Of a stretch of 64,000 bases of DNA, positions 1 to 7,858 are shown one piece after another (position 1 is the stretch's first letter; each line of letters begins with the position of its first letter). Source of the DNA: BS150m-G50 sp964517435 (GTDB lineage Bacteria > CAIWAD01 > BS150m-G50); NCBI GenBank assembly GCA_964517435.1, contig CAZFEC010000002.1:62001-126000 (forward strand). The letters run 5' to 3'. A program made the translations under genes and the position numbers. Below the pieces are notes generated by a model. The model did no database searches, had not been told where the DNA came from, and worked only from the letters and a program-made list of their open reading frames with translations.

Positions 1-219
1 TCGCAGACTAATTTCGCCAGCGAGGTGGAAGACGCGGTGCGCGAACAGGGGCTGCTCTACGGCAGCCGGCTCGGCATCGACTGGCGCTGGCGCCGATTCG
101 ATCTGAAGTGGCGAATGTATCACACCAGCAATATTCTCGACAAAGACCTGCACAACGCCTGGGAGGGCTGTCTGAGGAACAGCGTCACGCTGCGCTATAA
201 CTTCGGAGGCCGGTTATGA
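1..219 (+). CDS. C-terminal end of an outer-membrane beta-barrel protein (partial)
   Basis: The frame is open from the first base and the last 72 residues are visible. They alternate polar and hydrophobic or aromatic residues (RLGIDWRWRRFDLKWRMYHT) and end in a strand with aromatic residues close to the C terminus (TLRYNFGGRL), as in outer-membrane beta-barrels. The stop codon overlaps the ATG of the following 12-haem cytochrome by four bases, so the two are translationally coupled. A barrel next to a periplasmic multihaem cytochrome recalls porin-cytochrome conduits of the MtrB/PioB kind, but the diagnostic N-terminal part lies outside the window. The barrel call is fairly safe; the conduit role is inference. 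Confidence 0.55.
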   Translation, partial: SQTNFASEVEDAVREQGLLYGSRLGIDWRWRRFDLKWRMYHTSNILDKDLHNAWEGCLRNSVTLRYNFGGRL

Positions 220-1073
220 AACAGCGCCTCTATTTGCCGATACTGGTCCTGCTGCTGCTACCGCTGGTTATGACGGCCGCCCCGGAACTGGATATCATTT
301 TCCCGCACGCTTTCCACGTCGAAGATATGGGTGTCGACTGCGCTCAATGTCACCCGGGTGTTGACGCCAGCGTCGCCGGCAGCGACAACCTGCTGCCGGA
401 GATGGACATCTGCCTGGAATGTCACGACGGCGATACGGCCGGTGATGACTGCGCCCAGTGCCACCGCGATCCGGACGATCCGCAGGCCGCGCCGCGCATC
501 ACCAACTGGCTGCCGAAGTTTTCGCACGATACCCACCGGCCGGACACCGATTGCGAGCGCTGCCACGGCGGTGTCACCGCAAGCCTGGACGCGAAAAGCC
601 GCCATCTGCCGAAGATGGGGCTGTGCATGGAGTGTCACGTCACGCCCCTGACAATGCAGGGCTGCGATCTCTGCCACCAGCCGCAGGATGAGTTACTGCC
701 CGCCAGCCACGATCCGGACTGGGTGATGATGCATGCCGCCGCCGGCAAGGGCAGATGCGCCCAGTGCCACAGTGAGGATCAGTGCGAGGATTGCCACACC
801 GGCACCGACGGCGAGATCATCTTTCACGATGTCAATCACCTGCTGACGCACGGTCTCGATTACCGGATGCAGAGCAGCGATTGCGCCGTCTGTCATACCG
901 ATTACGCTTCCTGCCGCGATTGCCACGACAGCAACCAGATCCTGCCGCTCTGGCACCTGGATATCGAATACCGCGAGGGCGTGCATGGCGCGGAAGCGCT
1001 GATCGATCCGGCCTACTGCACGCTCTGTCACGGCGAAGCGACGCAGGCGGCGTCCTGCGATGAATGCCATTGA
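216..1073 (+). CDS. Periplasmic 12-haem c-type cytochrome
   Basis: The 285-residue protein has a signal peptide (about residues 1-22) and twelve CXXCH haem-attachment sites, the first at Cys42 and the last forming the C-terminal end (CDECH then stop). The sites are spread evenly with little other sequence between them, and many extra His residues can serve as distal ligands. This is the build of small multihaem electron-transfer cytochromes of the periplasm. Its start overlaps the stop of the barrel gene upstream, and a tetrahaem cytochrome follows 50 bases later, so the three probably form one redox operon. The electron donor and acceptor cannot be read from the sequence. Cytochrome identity is certain from the motifs; the family name (NrfB/MtrA-like or other) is open. 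Confidence 0.9.
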   Translation: MKQRLYLPILVLLLLPLVMTAAPELDIIFPHAFHVEDMGVDCAQCHPGVDASVAGSDNLLPEMDICLECHDGDTAGDDCAQCHRDPDDPQAAPRITNWLPKFSHDTHRPDTDCERCHGGVTASLDAKSRHLPKMGLCMECHVTPLTMQGCDLCHQPQDELLPASHDPDWVMMHAAAGKGRCAQCHSEDQCEDCHTGTDGEIIFHDVNHLLTHGLDYRMQSSDCAVCHTDYASCRDCHDSNQILPLWHLDIEYREGVHGAEALIDPAYCTLCHGEATQAASCDECH

Positions 1074-1123
1074 TACGAGTGAATGCAAACTTGTGGAAGA
1101 AATACTAGCCGAAAGGAGTTCTT

Positions 1124-1699
1124 ATGAAGAAGGGAAACCTGCTGCTGAGTGCGGCGCTGCTGTTCGCCTTCAGTACCGCGCTGGTCGCGGCCGATTATGT
1201 CGGCGGTAACAAGTGCAAAATGTGCCACAAAAAGGAAGAGAAGGGCGCCCAGTACCAGAAATGGGAATCCACCGCCCACGCCCACTCCCTGGAAACCCTG
1301 CACAACGAGCAGTCCGCTGAAATCGTCAAGAAGATGGGGCTGGAAGTGCCCGCCTGGGAGGCACCGGAGTGTCTGGCCTGCCATGTTACCGGCTGGGACC
1401 GGGGCGGATACGTACTGGGTGAACTGGCGGATCCGAAAGCGGCCAAGCGCAACGCCGGCCTGGCCAGCGTCAGCTGCGAAGCCTGTCACCAGCCCGGTTC
1501 CGATTATGTCAAGATCAAGAACATGAAGGGTGTCTGGGCCGGCGAAATCGCCGAGGCGGACGTCGGCCTGCTATGGCATCCGGACGAAGCGAACTGCCTG
1601 CAGTGCCACAACGAGCAGAGCCCGACCTATAAACCGTTTGTCTTCGCCGACCGCATTGCCGAGATGGGACATCCGTATCCGGAGAATGCGGGGGAATAG
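1124..1699 (+). CDS. Tetrahaem cytochrome c554-like protein
   Basis: This 191-residue protein has a signal peptide (1-22, cut near VAA-DYVGG) and four CXXCH motifs at Cys31, Cys83, Cys118 and Cys158. The N-terminal part (YVGGNKCKMCH, then QKWESTAHAHSLETL) matches the cytochrome c554/c-prime family, in which a WxxTxHAxA-like segment follows the first haem. c554 proteins carry electrons in the periplasm, for example from hydroxylamine oxidoreductase, but many homologues have other, unknown partners. A strong ribosome binding site (AAAGGAG) precedes the ATG. It follows the 12-haem cytochrome and is probably co-transcribed. A rho-independent terminator lies about 180 bases downstream. Confidence 0.85.
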   Translation: MKKGNLLLSAALLFAFSTALVAADYVGGNKCKMCHKKEEKGAQYQKWESTAHAHSLETLHNEQSAEIVKKMGLEVPAWEAPECLACHVTGWDRGGYVLGELADPKAAKRNAGLASVSCEACHQPGSDYVKIKNMKGVWAGEIAEADVGLLWHPDEANCLQCHNEQSPTYKPFVFADRIAEMGHPYPENAGE

Positions 1700-2138
1700 A
1701 AGACAGCATTCGAATGAGGTATTCGAATGAATAACAGTTTGAACTGACAGTAACCTGGTTCGCTTGCTGCAATCCCGTTCCCTGGGATTGCGGCAAGGTC
1801 ATCGTTTGGACTGACTGCAACGTCATTCGCCTTTTGCAACTCGAAGAGTTGCGAAAGAAGACAGAAGATAGAAGATAGTAGGGGCAGGTCGATGACCTGC
1901 CCCTTTATTTGGTGATGTAATACAAGGAGTCAGGAGTCGGGCGACAGGAGTCAGGAGAAAAACAGGTGGATTTCTGTGGCTTGCAGTCGGATATTCCTCA
2001 TTCTTCGCCAGGGAATCGCGACCCGTCTGCGAGCGTCTTTCGTTCGCAAAACTCCTGACTCCCGACTCCTGAATTCTTTATTCTATCTTCTATCTCCCAT
2101 CTTCTATATTCTATCCTCCAACATAACCAGGAGACGTT
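1700..2138. other. Intergenic region with a terminator and nested inverted repeats
   Basis: No convincing gene is seen here. The stretch holds a strong terminator hairpin (1881-1903). Around it are purine-rich short repeats (GAAGATAGAAGATAG near 1864) that reappear inverted near 2084 (CTATCTTCTATCT). Nested inside is a second inverted pair built from GGAGTCAGGAGTCGG (about 1925-1956) and its complement (about 2050-2072). The nested arrangement could fold into a long imperfect cruciform. Confidence 0.6.
1881..1910 (+). terminator. Rho-independent terminator after the cytochrome operon
   Basis: A perfect 10-bp stem (GGGGCAGGTC at 1881-1890, GACCTGCCCC at 1894-1903) with a three-base loop is followed by TTTATTT. 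It lies downstream of the c554-like gene. Nearly the same stem occurs at 53756-53780. Confidence 0.85.
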
Positions 2139-3524
2139 GTGGACAAGTATGATCTGATCGTGATCGGTGCCGGGCCGGGCGGCTACGTGGCGGCCATCAA
2201 GGCGGCGCAGCTGGGATTGAAGACCGCCGTCGTCGAGCGGGAGCACACCGGCGGCGTCTGCCTCAACTGGGGCTGCATTCCGACCAAGGCGCTGCTGAAA
2301 AGCGCCGAGCTGTATCGCCATATGCAGAAATCGGAGGAGTGGGGCCTGACGGCCGGTCAGGTCGACTTCGATCTGGCCGCCATCGTCAAGCGCAGCCGCG
2401 ATATCAGCGCCCGGCTCACACGCGGCATCGGCTTTCTCTTCAAGAAAAACGGCGTGACGCTGATCGAGGGCAGCGCCGCCTTCACCGGCCCGCACAGCCT
2501 TCAGGTCAAGGGCGGCGACGGCGAGCGGGAACTGGAAGCGTCGCACATCATCATCGCGACCGGCGCCAGGCCCCTCGACTTTTCCTTCGCCCGTTTCGAC
2601 GGAACGCGGATCATCAGCTACCGGGAAGCGCTGGTGCCGGAGCAGCTGCCGCGGTCGCTGGCTATTGTCGGCGGCGGTCCAATCGGGCTCGAGTTCGCCA
2701 CTTTCTACGCCAGCTTCGGCACGGAGGTGACGCTGTTTGAAATGCTGGACCGGATCGCACCGGGCAACGACCCGGAAGCGGCGCGCCTGCTGGCGCTGTC
2801 ACTGCGCAAGCTGGGGGTCAAGGTCCACGCCGCCACCCCGATCGAAGAGGTGTCCCTGGAGGGAGACGGCGTCACCTGCCGCTTCACGCACCGCGATGAA
2901 CGGCAGTACGTACAGGTGGAGCAGCTGCTGCTCGCGGCCGGTTTCCAGGGTAATTTCAGCGAGCTGGCGCTGGAGCAGGCCGGTGTCACCGCCGGTAAGA
3001 GCGTGATTCCGGTGGACGCTCAACTGCGCACGAATGTATCACATATCTACGCCATCGGCGACGTCAAGGGCGCTCCCGGCCTGGCGCATACCGCCAGCGC
3101 CGAGGGGATCAACGCCGTTCTGCACCTCGCCGGCCGTAACGGTGGATTCCAGCGGGACCTCTACCCGGCGGCAATCTACACTTCGCCTGAGTACGCCTGG
3201 CTTGGCATTACCGAGGAACAGGCTCTGGTCGAGGGTATTGAGGTCAAGGTGGGCAAATTCCCCTTCGCCGCTTCCGGCCGCGCCCTGACCGCGGGAGATA
3301 CCACCGGTTTCATCAAGACTATCTTCGACGCGGAGCAACAGCTCCTGCTGGGAGTCCATATCGTGGGGGAACACGCCTCCGAGTTGATTCACGAGTTTCT
3401 GATCGCCATGCGGACGGATCCCGGTTGCTCCGGGCTGCTGAGCGCGATCCACGGCCATCCCTCGCTGGCGGAAGGCTGTATTGAAGCGGTGGAAGCGGCA
3501 CTGGGCCAGGCGATCCACCTCTGA
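2139..3524 (+). CDS. lpdA: Dihydrolipoyl dehydrogenase (E3)
   Basis: The 461-residue flavoprotein reoxidises dihydrolipoyl groups of 2-oxoacid dehydrogenases or the glycine cleavage system, passing electrons to NAD+. It shows the N-terminal FAD motif (GAGPGGYVAA, about residues 10-19), the redox-active disulphide (CLNWGC, Cys41 and Cys46), the NAD-binding motif (VGGGPIGLEF, about 178) and the C-terminal dimerisation region with the catalytic HGHPSLAE. The start is a GTG preceded by AGGAG. It is followed by lipoyl synthase, which makes the cofactor its partners need. No E1 or E2 gene is present in the window. Confidence 0.95.
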   Translation: MDKYDLIVIGAGPGGYVAAIKAAQLGLKTAVVEREHTGGVCLNWGCIPTKALLKSAELYRHMQKSEEWGLTAGQVDFDLAAIVKRSRDISARLTRGIGFLFKKNGVTLIEGSAAFTGPHSLQVKGGDGERELEASHIIIATGARPLDFSFARFDGTRIISYREALVPEQLPRSLAIVGGGPIGLEFATFYASFGTEVTLFEMLDRIAPGNDPEAARLLALSLRKLGVKVHAATPIEEVSLEGDGVTCRFTHRDERQYVQVEQLLLAAGFQGNFSELALEQAGVTAGKSVIPVDAQLRTNVSHIYAIGDVKGAPGLAHTASAEGINAVLHLAGRNGGFQRDLYPAAIYTSPEYAWLGITEEQALVEGIEVKVGKFPFAASGRALTAGDTTGFIKTIFDAEQQLLLGVHIVGEHASELIHEFLIAMRTDPGCSGLLSAIHGHPSLAEGCIEAVEAALGQAIHL

Positions 3525-3584
3525 TCGTCGCCCTGAACGGATGAGCAGCGGATCAATTGGATCGGATAGAAGCGAGCCTGCCGC

Positions 3585-4427
3585 ATGAAGACAGCTTACA
3601 AACCGAGGGTACGCCTCCCCGCCGGCCCTGAAGTCGCGCGTCTGCGGCGACTGCTGCGCCAGCGGCAACTGCACACCGTCTGCGAGGAAGCCCGCTGTCC
3701 CAACCTGCACGAGTGCTGGTCCCGCGGCACCGCCACCTTCCTGATCCTGGGTGACCGCTGTACACGCAGCTGCCGTTTCTGCAATGTCGCCAGCGCGACG
3801 CCGCTGCCCCCCGATCCCGGTGAAGCTGAGCGGGTCGCCGCGGCGGTAGCGGCGATGTCCATCCGCCATGTCGTCATCACTTCCGTCACCCGCGACGACC
3901 TGCCGGACGGAGGTGCCGGCCACTTCGCCGCTCTACTGCGGACCCTGCAGGAGCGGTTTCCCGATTTGACCACCGAAGTCCTCATTCCCGACTTCCAGGG
4001 CAGCGCAACGGCGCTCGCCACCGTGCTGGACGCCCGGCCGGATGTGCTGAATCACAATGTCGAGACCGTCCCCTCCCTCTACGCCCGGGTCAGGCCGCAG
4101 GCGGATTACACTCGTTCACTGCAACTGCTGGCCAGGGCCGTCGCCGCCGGTTTCTTCACGAAGTCAGGTTTGATGGTGGGATTGGGTGAGCGCGAAACGG
4201 AAGTGATGCAACTGCTGACGGAGCTGCGGGAGGTGGGGTGCCGGGCCGTCACTATCGGCCAGTACCTGCAACCGCGTTCCGACAAACTGCCGGTGGCACG
4301 CTATGTCGAACCGGTTGAGTTTGAACGCTATGCCGCTCGGGCGCGCGAGATCGGCTTCCAGCAGGTGCAGGCGGCGCCCCTCGTACGTAGCTCCTACCAC
4401 GCCGCCCCGGCCGGTTCCCCAGCCTGA
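3585..4427 (+). CDS. lipA: Lipoyl synthase (radical SAM)
   Basis: LipA inserts two sulphur atoms into protein-bound octanoyl groups. Both clusters are visible in the 280-residue product: the LipA-specific auxiliary cluster CX4CX5C (Cys33, Cys38, Cys44) and the radical-SAM CX3CX2C (Cys59, Cys63, Cys66), plus the C-terminal RSSYHA motif whose Ser ligates the auxiliary cluster. The length is normal for the family. It sits 60 bases after lpdA in the same direction, a metabolically sensible pair; lipB is not in the window. Confidence 0.96.
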   Translation: MKTAYKPRVRLPAGPEVARLRRLLRQRQLHTVCEEARCPNLHECWSRGTATFLILGDRCTRSCRFCNVASATPLPPDPGEAERVAAAVAAMSIRHVVITSVTRDDLPDGGAGHFAALLRTLQERFPDLTTEVLIPDFQGSATALATVLDARPDVLNHNVETVPSLYARVRPQADYTRSLQLLARAVAAGFFTKSGLMVGLGERETEVMQLLTELREVGCRAVTIGQYLQPRSDKLPVARYVEPVEFERYAARAREIGFQQVQAAPLVRSSYHAAPAGSPA

Positions 4428-4482
4428 TCTGAAGTGCCGAAAGCGCGCCCAACGTTCGCACGCAAAAGAGTTCCCGGTACCG

Positions 4483-5421
4483 TCAGTTCCCGCTTTCCCG
4501 CAGCTGTCGCAGGTGTGCGGCGGCCTCCCGGTTATCCGGCCACACTTTGACCGCCTGGTCCAGGTAGTGAGCGCCCGCGTCCCGGTATCCCAGCGCCAGG
4601 CTGGCGATGCCGAGACGGTCGAAGGTCCTGGATATGGTCGGCCGGTCGATCAGCTGCTTGATCAGGGTGGTATCGAACATCGACAGCATCTCCCGCGCGA
4701 CTCCCTCCGAGATTTGTGCTTCCAGGTTGCGGCGGCTGAGGCTGTCCTTGGGGCGCAGGTAGTGAGGCAGGCTGCGCCGCAGCATCGAATAATAACTGGT
4801 GCGGATATCAAGCTGATGTTCCAGCGCCTGACTGTAGCAGTTGTAGGCGTTCAGCCAGTCGCCCCGTCCCTCGTAAAGCATACCCAGCCGGTTCAGCGTG
4901 AAATGTAGATCGGGATCATCCGCAAGTGCTTGCTGGTAGTTCTCGATCGCGCCACTGGTGTCCCCCTGTTCGGCCATGATCCAGGCGATGTTGTAGTAGA
5001 TGACGCTTTCGAGGGGGGGACTCATGGTCAAGCCTTCACGCAGGACCCGGATCGCTTCGTCCGGATAACCGTAGCGACCGAGCGCGACGCCCAGGTTGAC
5101 CCGCGCGTCTACATAATCCGGGTCGACCTTGATTGCCTGCCGGTAGTTGGTGATCGCCTGGGCGAGCTGCTTCTGCTTCACCATGGCGTCGGCGTAGCTC
5201 TTATAGGTCTTAGCTTCCGATCGTTTCCCCTCCGCGGAGATGTTCTGCAGCCATTGCGGTTCCCAGATCGAGACTACGGCAAAGGACATCAGCAGACACC
5301 AGATGCAGATCAGAGCAACCGTGATTCCCAGCCTGAGTCCGCGGCTGGGTGGGCGACGGGTGGGCTCCGCCGGAGTGGTCTCAGCAGGTATTGTGGAGAA
5401 CGAAGAGAACATTCTTCCCAT
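4483..5421 (-). CDS. Membrane-anchored TPR-repeat protein
   Basis: The 312-residue product has a proline-rich cytoplasmic N terminus, one transmembrane helix (about residues 30-52) and then a series of tetratricopeptide repeats (for example AITNYRQAIKVDPDYVDARV and AIENYQQALADDPDLHFTLN). TPRs bind other proteins, so this is probably a membrane-attached scaffold facing the cytoplasm or periplasm. The start codon overlaps the end of the VanZ-Mth938 gene upstream by 41 bases, so the two are probably co-expressed. No enzymatic motif is seen and I cannot assign a specific role. Confidence 0.75.
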   Translation of the reverse strand: MGRMFSSFSTIPAETTPAEPTRRPPSRGLRLGITVALICIWCLLMSFAVVSIWEPQWLQNISAEGKRSEAKTYKSYADAMVKQKQLAQAITNYRQAIKVDPDYVDARVNLGVALGRYGYPDEAIRVLREGLTMSPPLESVIYYNIAWIMAEQGDTSGAIENYQQALADDPDLHFTLNRLGMLYEGRGDWLNAYNCYSQALEHQLDIRTSYYSMLRRSLPHYLRPKDSLSRRNLEAQISEGVAREMLSMFDTTLIKQLIDRPTISRTFDRLGIASLALGYRDAGAHYLDQAVKVWPDNREAAAHLRQLRESGN

Positions 5422-6604
5422 CCTTTTTTAACTGGTTAAAGACCTGGACGGCATTCTGGTTGGGCAGGATCAACAGTTGTACACCCTGCTGCGCAAAGGG
5501 ATTCCACAGGAACTGGTGCGCGTGGTTTCTCGGAAAACCCAGTCCTCCTTTGCCTCGCGTACCGGAGCCGATCACAATGATGTCTGCTTCCTGAAGGAGC
5601 AGGGTCTGGCGATCGCGCACATTGAACATGTGCTTCTTGTCCACCAGCCGGAAACCGCCATCCGGGAAGATCATGATATCGAAGAATGGTATCGGCACCC
5701 CGCGGTAGATGGTCAGACCGTAGCTGTTATGCGTGACTCGCGGTTCGCTGGTGTAGAACAGCGTGATTTCAGTCAGCAGGCTTCCGATCACCAGGATGTA
5801 GACGACCGGCCCGATCCAGCGGAACTGGCTCAGGTGGATCAGCAGCCAGCAGAAGAGGAAGACCGCGATGGTGATGCCGGTGCTGACCCAGCCGTACTCG
5901 ACCTCGGTGAGCAGGGAGCTGATGATCAGCAGCAGCAGTCCCAGGAGCAACACGAGCACGAAAGTCGCGATCGGATTGCCCAGGTAGCCGCTGAGGCGGC
6001 GGTGACGCAACCGGCCCTGCCGCAGCAGCGCGCGCCCGTCTCCCAGCACGAAATAAACAAACGCCATGCCGATCAGCACTCCCCAGGCATCCTTGGCGAT
6101 GTCGCTGATATCGAATACCCGGTTACTCATGTGGAGCTGGAAGAACTCGTCGAAGGAGGAGAGGAAGAGCGCTATGAAGAAGGTCCAGAGCATCATTCTG
6201 GAGACAGGCATCTCCCGCTTCACCAGGTAGAGATACATCAGCCAGGCGAAGATCGAATACGCATAGTAGTGCCAGTTCTGCTGCAGGTCGTAGAAATTGT
6301 GATGGAAGTAGAAATCGGTCAGTTGCTGGGCCAGTGCGATCATCAGCAGGATGAAGATCAGTACGCCTACCCGGAAAAAGTTGAGATTCCGGAAGGTCAG
6401 CAGGAAGACGATCAGCAGAAACAGCCCCATCGTGCAAGGCAGCACCACTACTTTAATCGATCCAACATGGAAGATGATTTCGGAGATGCTGCCGATGGCT
6501 TCCTGCAGGAAGTTCTGCAGCATGATGAAGGGAGTGGCGACCAGGAGGGCGCCGTAGAGTATCAGGTGGAGCAGCGGTGAGAGAAGTCTATCCTGAATTG
6601 TCAT
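5381..6604 (-). CDS. VanZ-like membrane protein with C-terminal Mth938-like domain
   Basis: The N-terminal two thirds (about residues 1-290) consist of many transmembrane helices and contain the VanZ signature (SSFDEFFQLH, then RVFDISDIAKDAWGVLIG, about 150-185). The last 110 residues are soluble and match the Mth938/AAMDC-like fold: ADIIVIGSGTRG, VQLLILPNQNAVQVFNQL and the characteristic end VLFVLHNTC. VanZ proteins confer low-level teicoplanin resistance in enterococci but are mostly of unknown function. Mth938-like domains are found in complex I assembly factors such as NDUFAF3 and as stand-alone proteins. Finding the two in one chain is unusual. It overlaps the TPR gene. The function of the fusion is not known to me. 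Confidence 0.8.
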   Translation of the reverse strand: MTIQDRLLSPLLHLILYGALLVATPFIMLQNFLQEAIGSISEIIFHVGSIKVVVLPCTMGLFLLIVFLLTFRNLNFFRVGVLIFILLMIALAQQLTDFYFHHNFYDLQQNWHYYAYSIFAWLMYLYLVKREMPVSRMMLWTFFIALFLSSFDEFFQLHMSNRVFDISDIAKDAWGVLIGMAFVYFVLGDGRALLRQGRLRHRRLSGYLGNPIATFVLVLLLGLLLLIISSLLTEVEYGWVSTGITIAVFLFCWLLIHLSQFRWIGPVVYILVIGSLLTEITLFYTSEPRVTHNSYGLTIYRGVPIPFFDIMIFPDGGFRLVDKKHMFNVRDRQTLLLQEADIIVIGSGTRGKGGLGFPRNHAHQFLWNPFAQQGVQLLILPNQNAVQVFNQLKKDGKNVLFVLHNTC

Positions 6605-6840
6605 GAGCTACCCTTAACATATGATTCTGAGCTGTTGCCATTTCGAAGTCAGATTATTGAAAGCCAAGATAGAGTCGGTGGCAGACAATGTCCAGCATAA
6701 CGCCGGGCGGAGGAACCCAAAGCCGAGCACAGCTTGCCTAAGCCGGAACAGCGGGCTATATTCAACACGACGGTGATGCAGCTGACCGTGACCGAAACCA
6801 GGGATGCCCGGCGCGGTTGTCGCCTAACCCGGGAGCGAGA

Positions 6841-7704
6841 TTGAGTCGAACCTTCAAGAACTACTACGAGGTGCTGGCGGTTACTCCCGCCGCGGCGGCG
6901 GCGGAAATCAAGCGAAAGTACCGCAGGCTGGCCAAGCGGCATCATCCGGATGTCTCCGGCGGTGAAGCCGCCCGCTTCCGTGAGATCACCGAAGCGTACG
7001 AAGTCCTGATCGATCCGAAAAACCGGGAGCGCTACGATAGCATGTTCCAGCGCTTCTACGGCGATCAGCGCACCGATATCAGGGATGAAACCATTGACCG
7101 CTTCTGGGAGGCGGTTGAACGCCAGCGGGCAGCCTGGCAGGCCGCCGGTGGTGCATCGAGGCCGGAAGGGGAACAGCGGCCCCGCACCGGTGAGGATGTC
7201 GTCCAGGAACTGAAACTGCCCTTCAAACAGGCGGTGCTGGGCGGGACGGTGCGCATCAAGGTGCCGCACCTGCAGAAGCGGCTCGAAGTGAAGGTGCCAC
7301 CCGGCATCCAGGCCGGCACCCGCATGGTGCTCAACGGTAAGGGGCAACCCGGCAGCCGTGGCGCTTCCCCGGGGAACCTGGTGCTGAATGTCGGCGTGGA
7401 AGAGCATGCCGTCTTCCGGCGGGAAGGCCGGGACCTGGTCTGCAGCACCACGGTCAATCTCGCGCAGCTGATGCTCGGCAGCAAACTGCAGGTCAAACTG
7501 CTGGCGGGAGGCAAGGCGGAGTTGACGCTGCCGACCGGAACCCAACCGGGCAGCCGCCTGCGGTTGCCGGAACTGGGTATCCCTTTTGAAGAGGGCCAGG
7601 GTGACCTGCTGGTCGAGATACAGTTGCTGTTGCCGCCGATGCTCACTCCCACCCAGCGCCGGATGATCGAAAATTTCGCCCGTGACAGCGGGATGACATA
7701 CTGA
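6841..7704 (+). CDS. CbpA-like J-domain co-chaperone (DnaJ without zinc finger)
   Basis: Residues about 6-66 form a J domain with the HPD tripeptide (KRHHPDVS) that stimulates Hsp70 ATPase. A Gly-poor linker is followed by the two DnaJ C-terminal substrate-binding domains (VVQELKLPFKQAVLGGTV, then VPPGIQAGTRMVLNGKGQPG). The CXXCXGXG zinc finger of classical DnaJ is missing, as in CbpA. I prefer the TTG at 6841 (GGGAG six bases upstream) over a TTG at 6817. The stop lies 13 bases before the run of Ns. Because of the flanking duplication, the true neighbour is the NtrC-type regulator, whose ATG overlaps this stop (TGATG). Confidence 0.85.
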   Translation: MSRTFKNYYEVLAVTPAAAAAEIKRKYRRLAKRHHPDVSGGEAARFREITEAYEVLIDPKNRERYDSMFQRFYGDQRTDIRDETIDRFWEAVERQRAAWQAAGGASRPEGEQRPRTGEDVVQELKLPFKQAVLGGTVRIKVPHLQKRLEVKVPPGIQAGTRMVLNGKGQPGSRGASPGNLVLNVGVEEHAVFRREGRDLVCSTTVNLAQLMLGSKLQVKLLAGGKAELTLPTGTQPGSRLRLPELGIPFEEGQGDLLVEIQLLLPPMLTPTQRRMIENFARDSGMTY

Positions 7705-7717
7705 TGGTAGCTGAAGA

Positions 7718-7817
7718 NNNNNNNNNNNNNNNNNNNNNNNNNNNNNNNNNNNNNNNNNNNNNNNNNNNNNNNNNNNNNNNNNNNNNNNNNNNNNNNNNNN
7801 NNNNNNNNNNNNNNNNN
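7718..7817. other. Assembly gap of 100 Ns flanked by an exact 55-bp duplication
   Basis: Bases 7663-7717 are identical to 7818-7872. A fixed-length N run between two contig ends sharing exactly 55 bp is what a scaffolder leaves when it fails to merge overlapping de Bruijn-graph contigs. The real sequence is probably continuous, with one copy of the 55 bp and no Ns. Confidence 0.9.
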
Positions 7818-7858
7818 ATGATCGAAAATTTCGCCCGTGACAGCGGGATGACATACTG

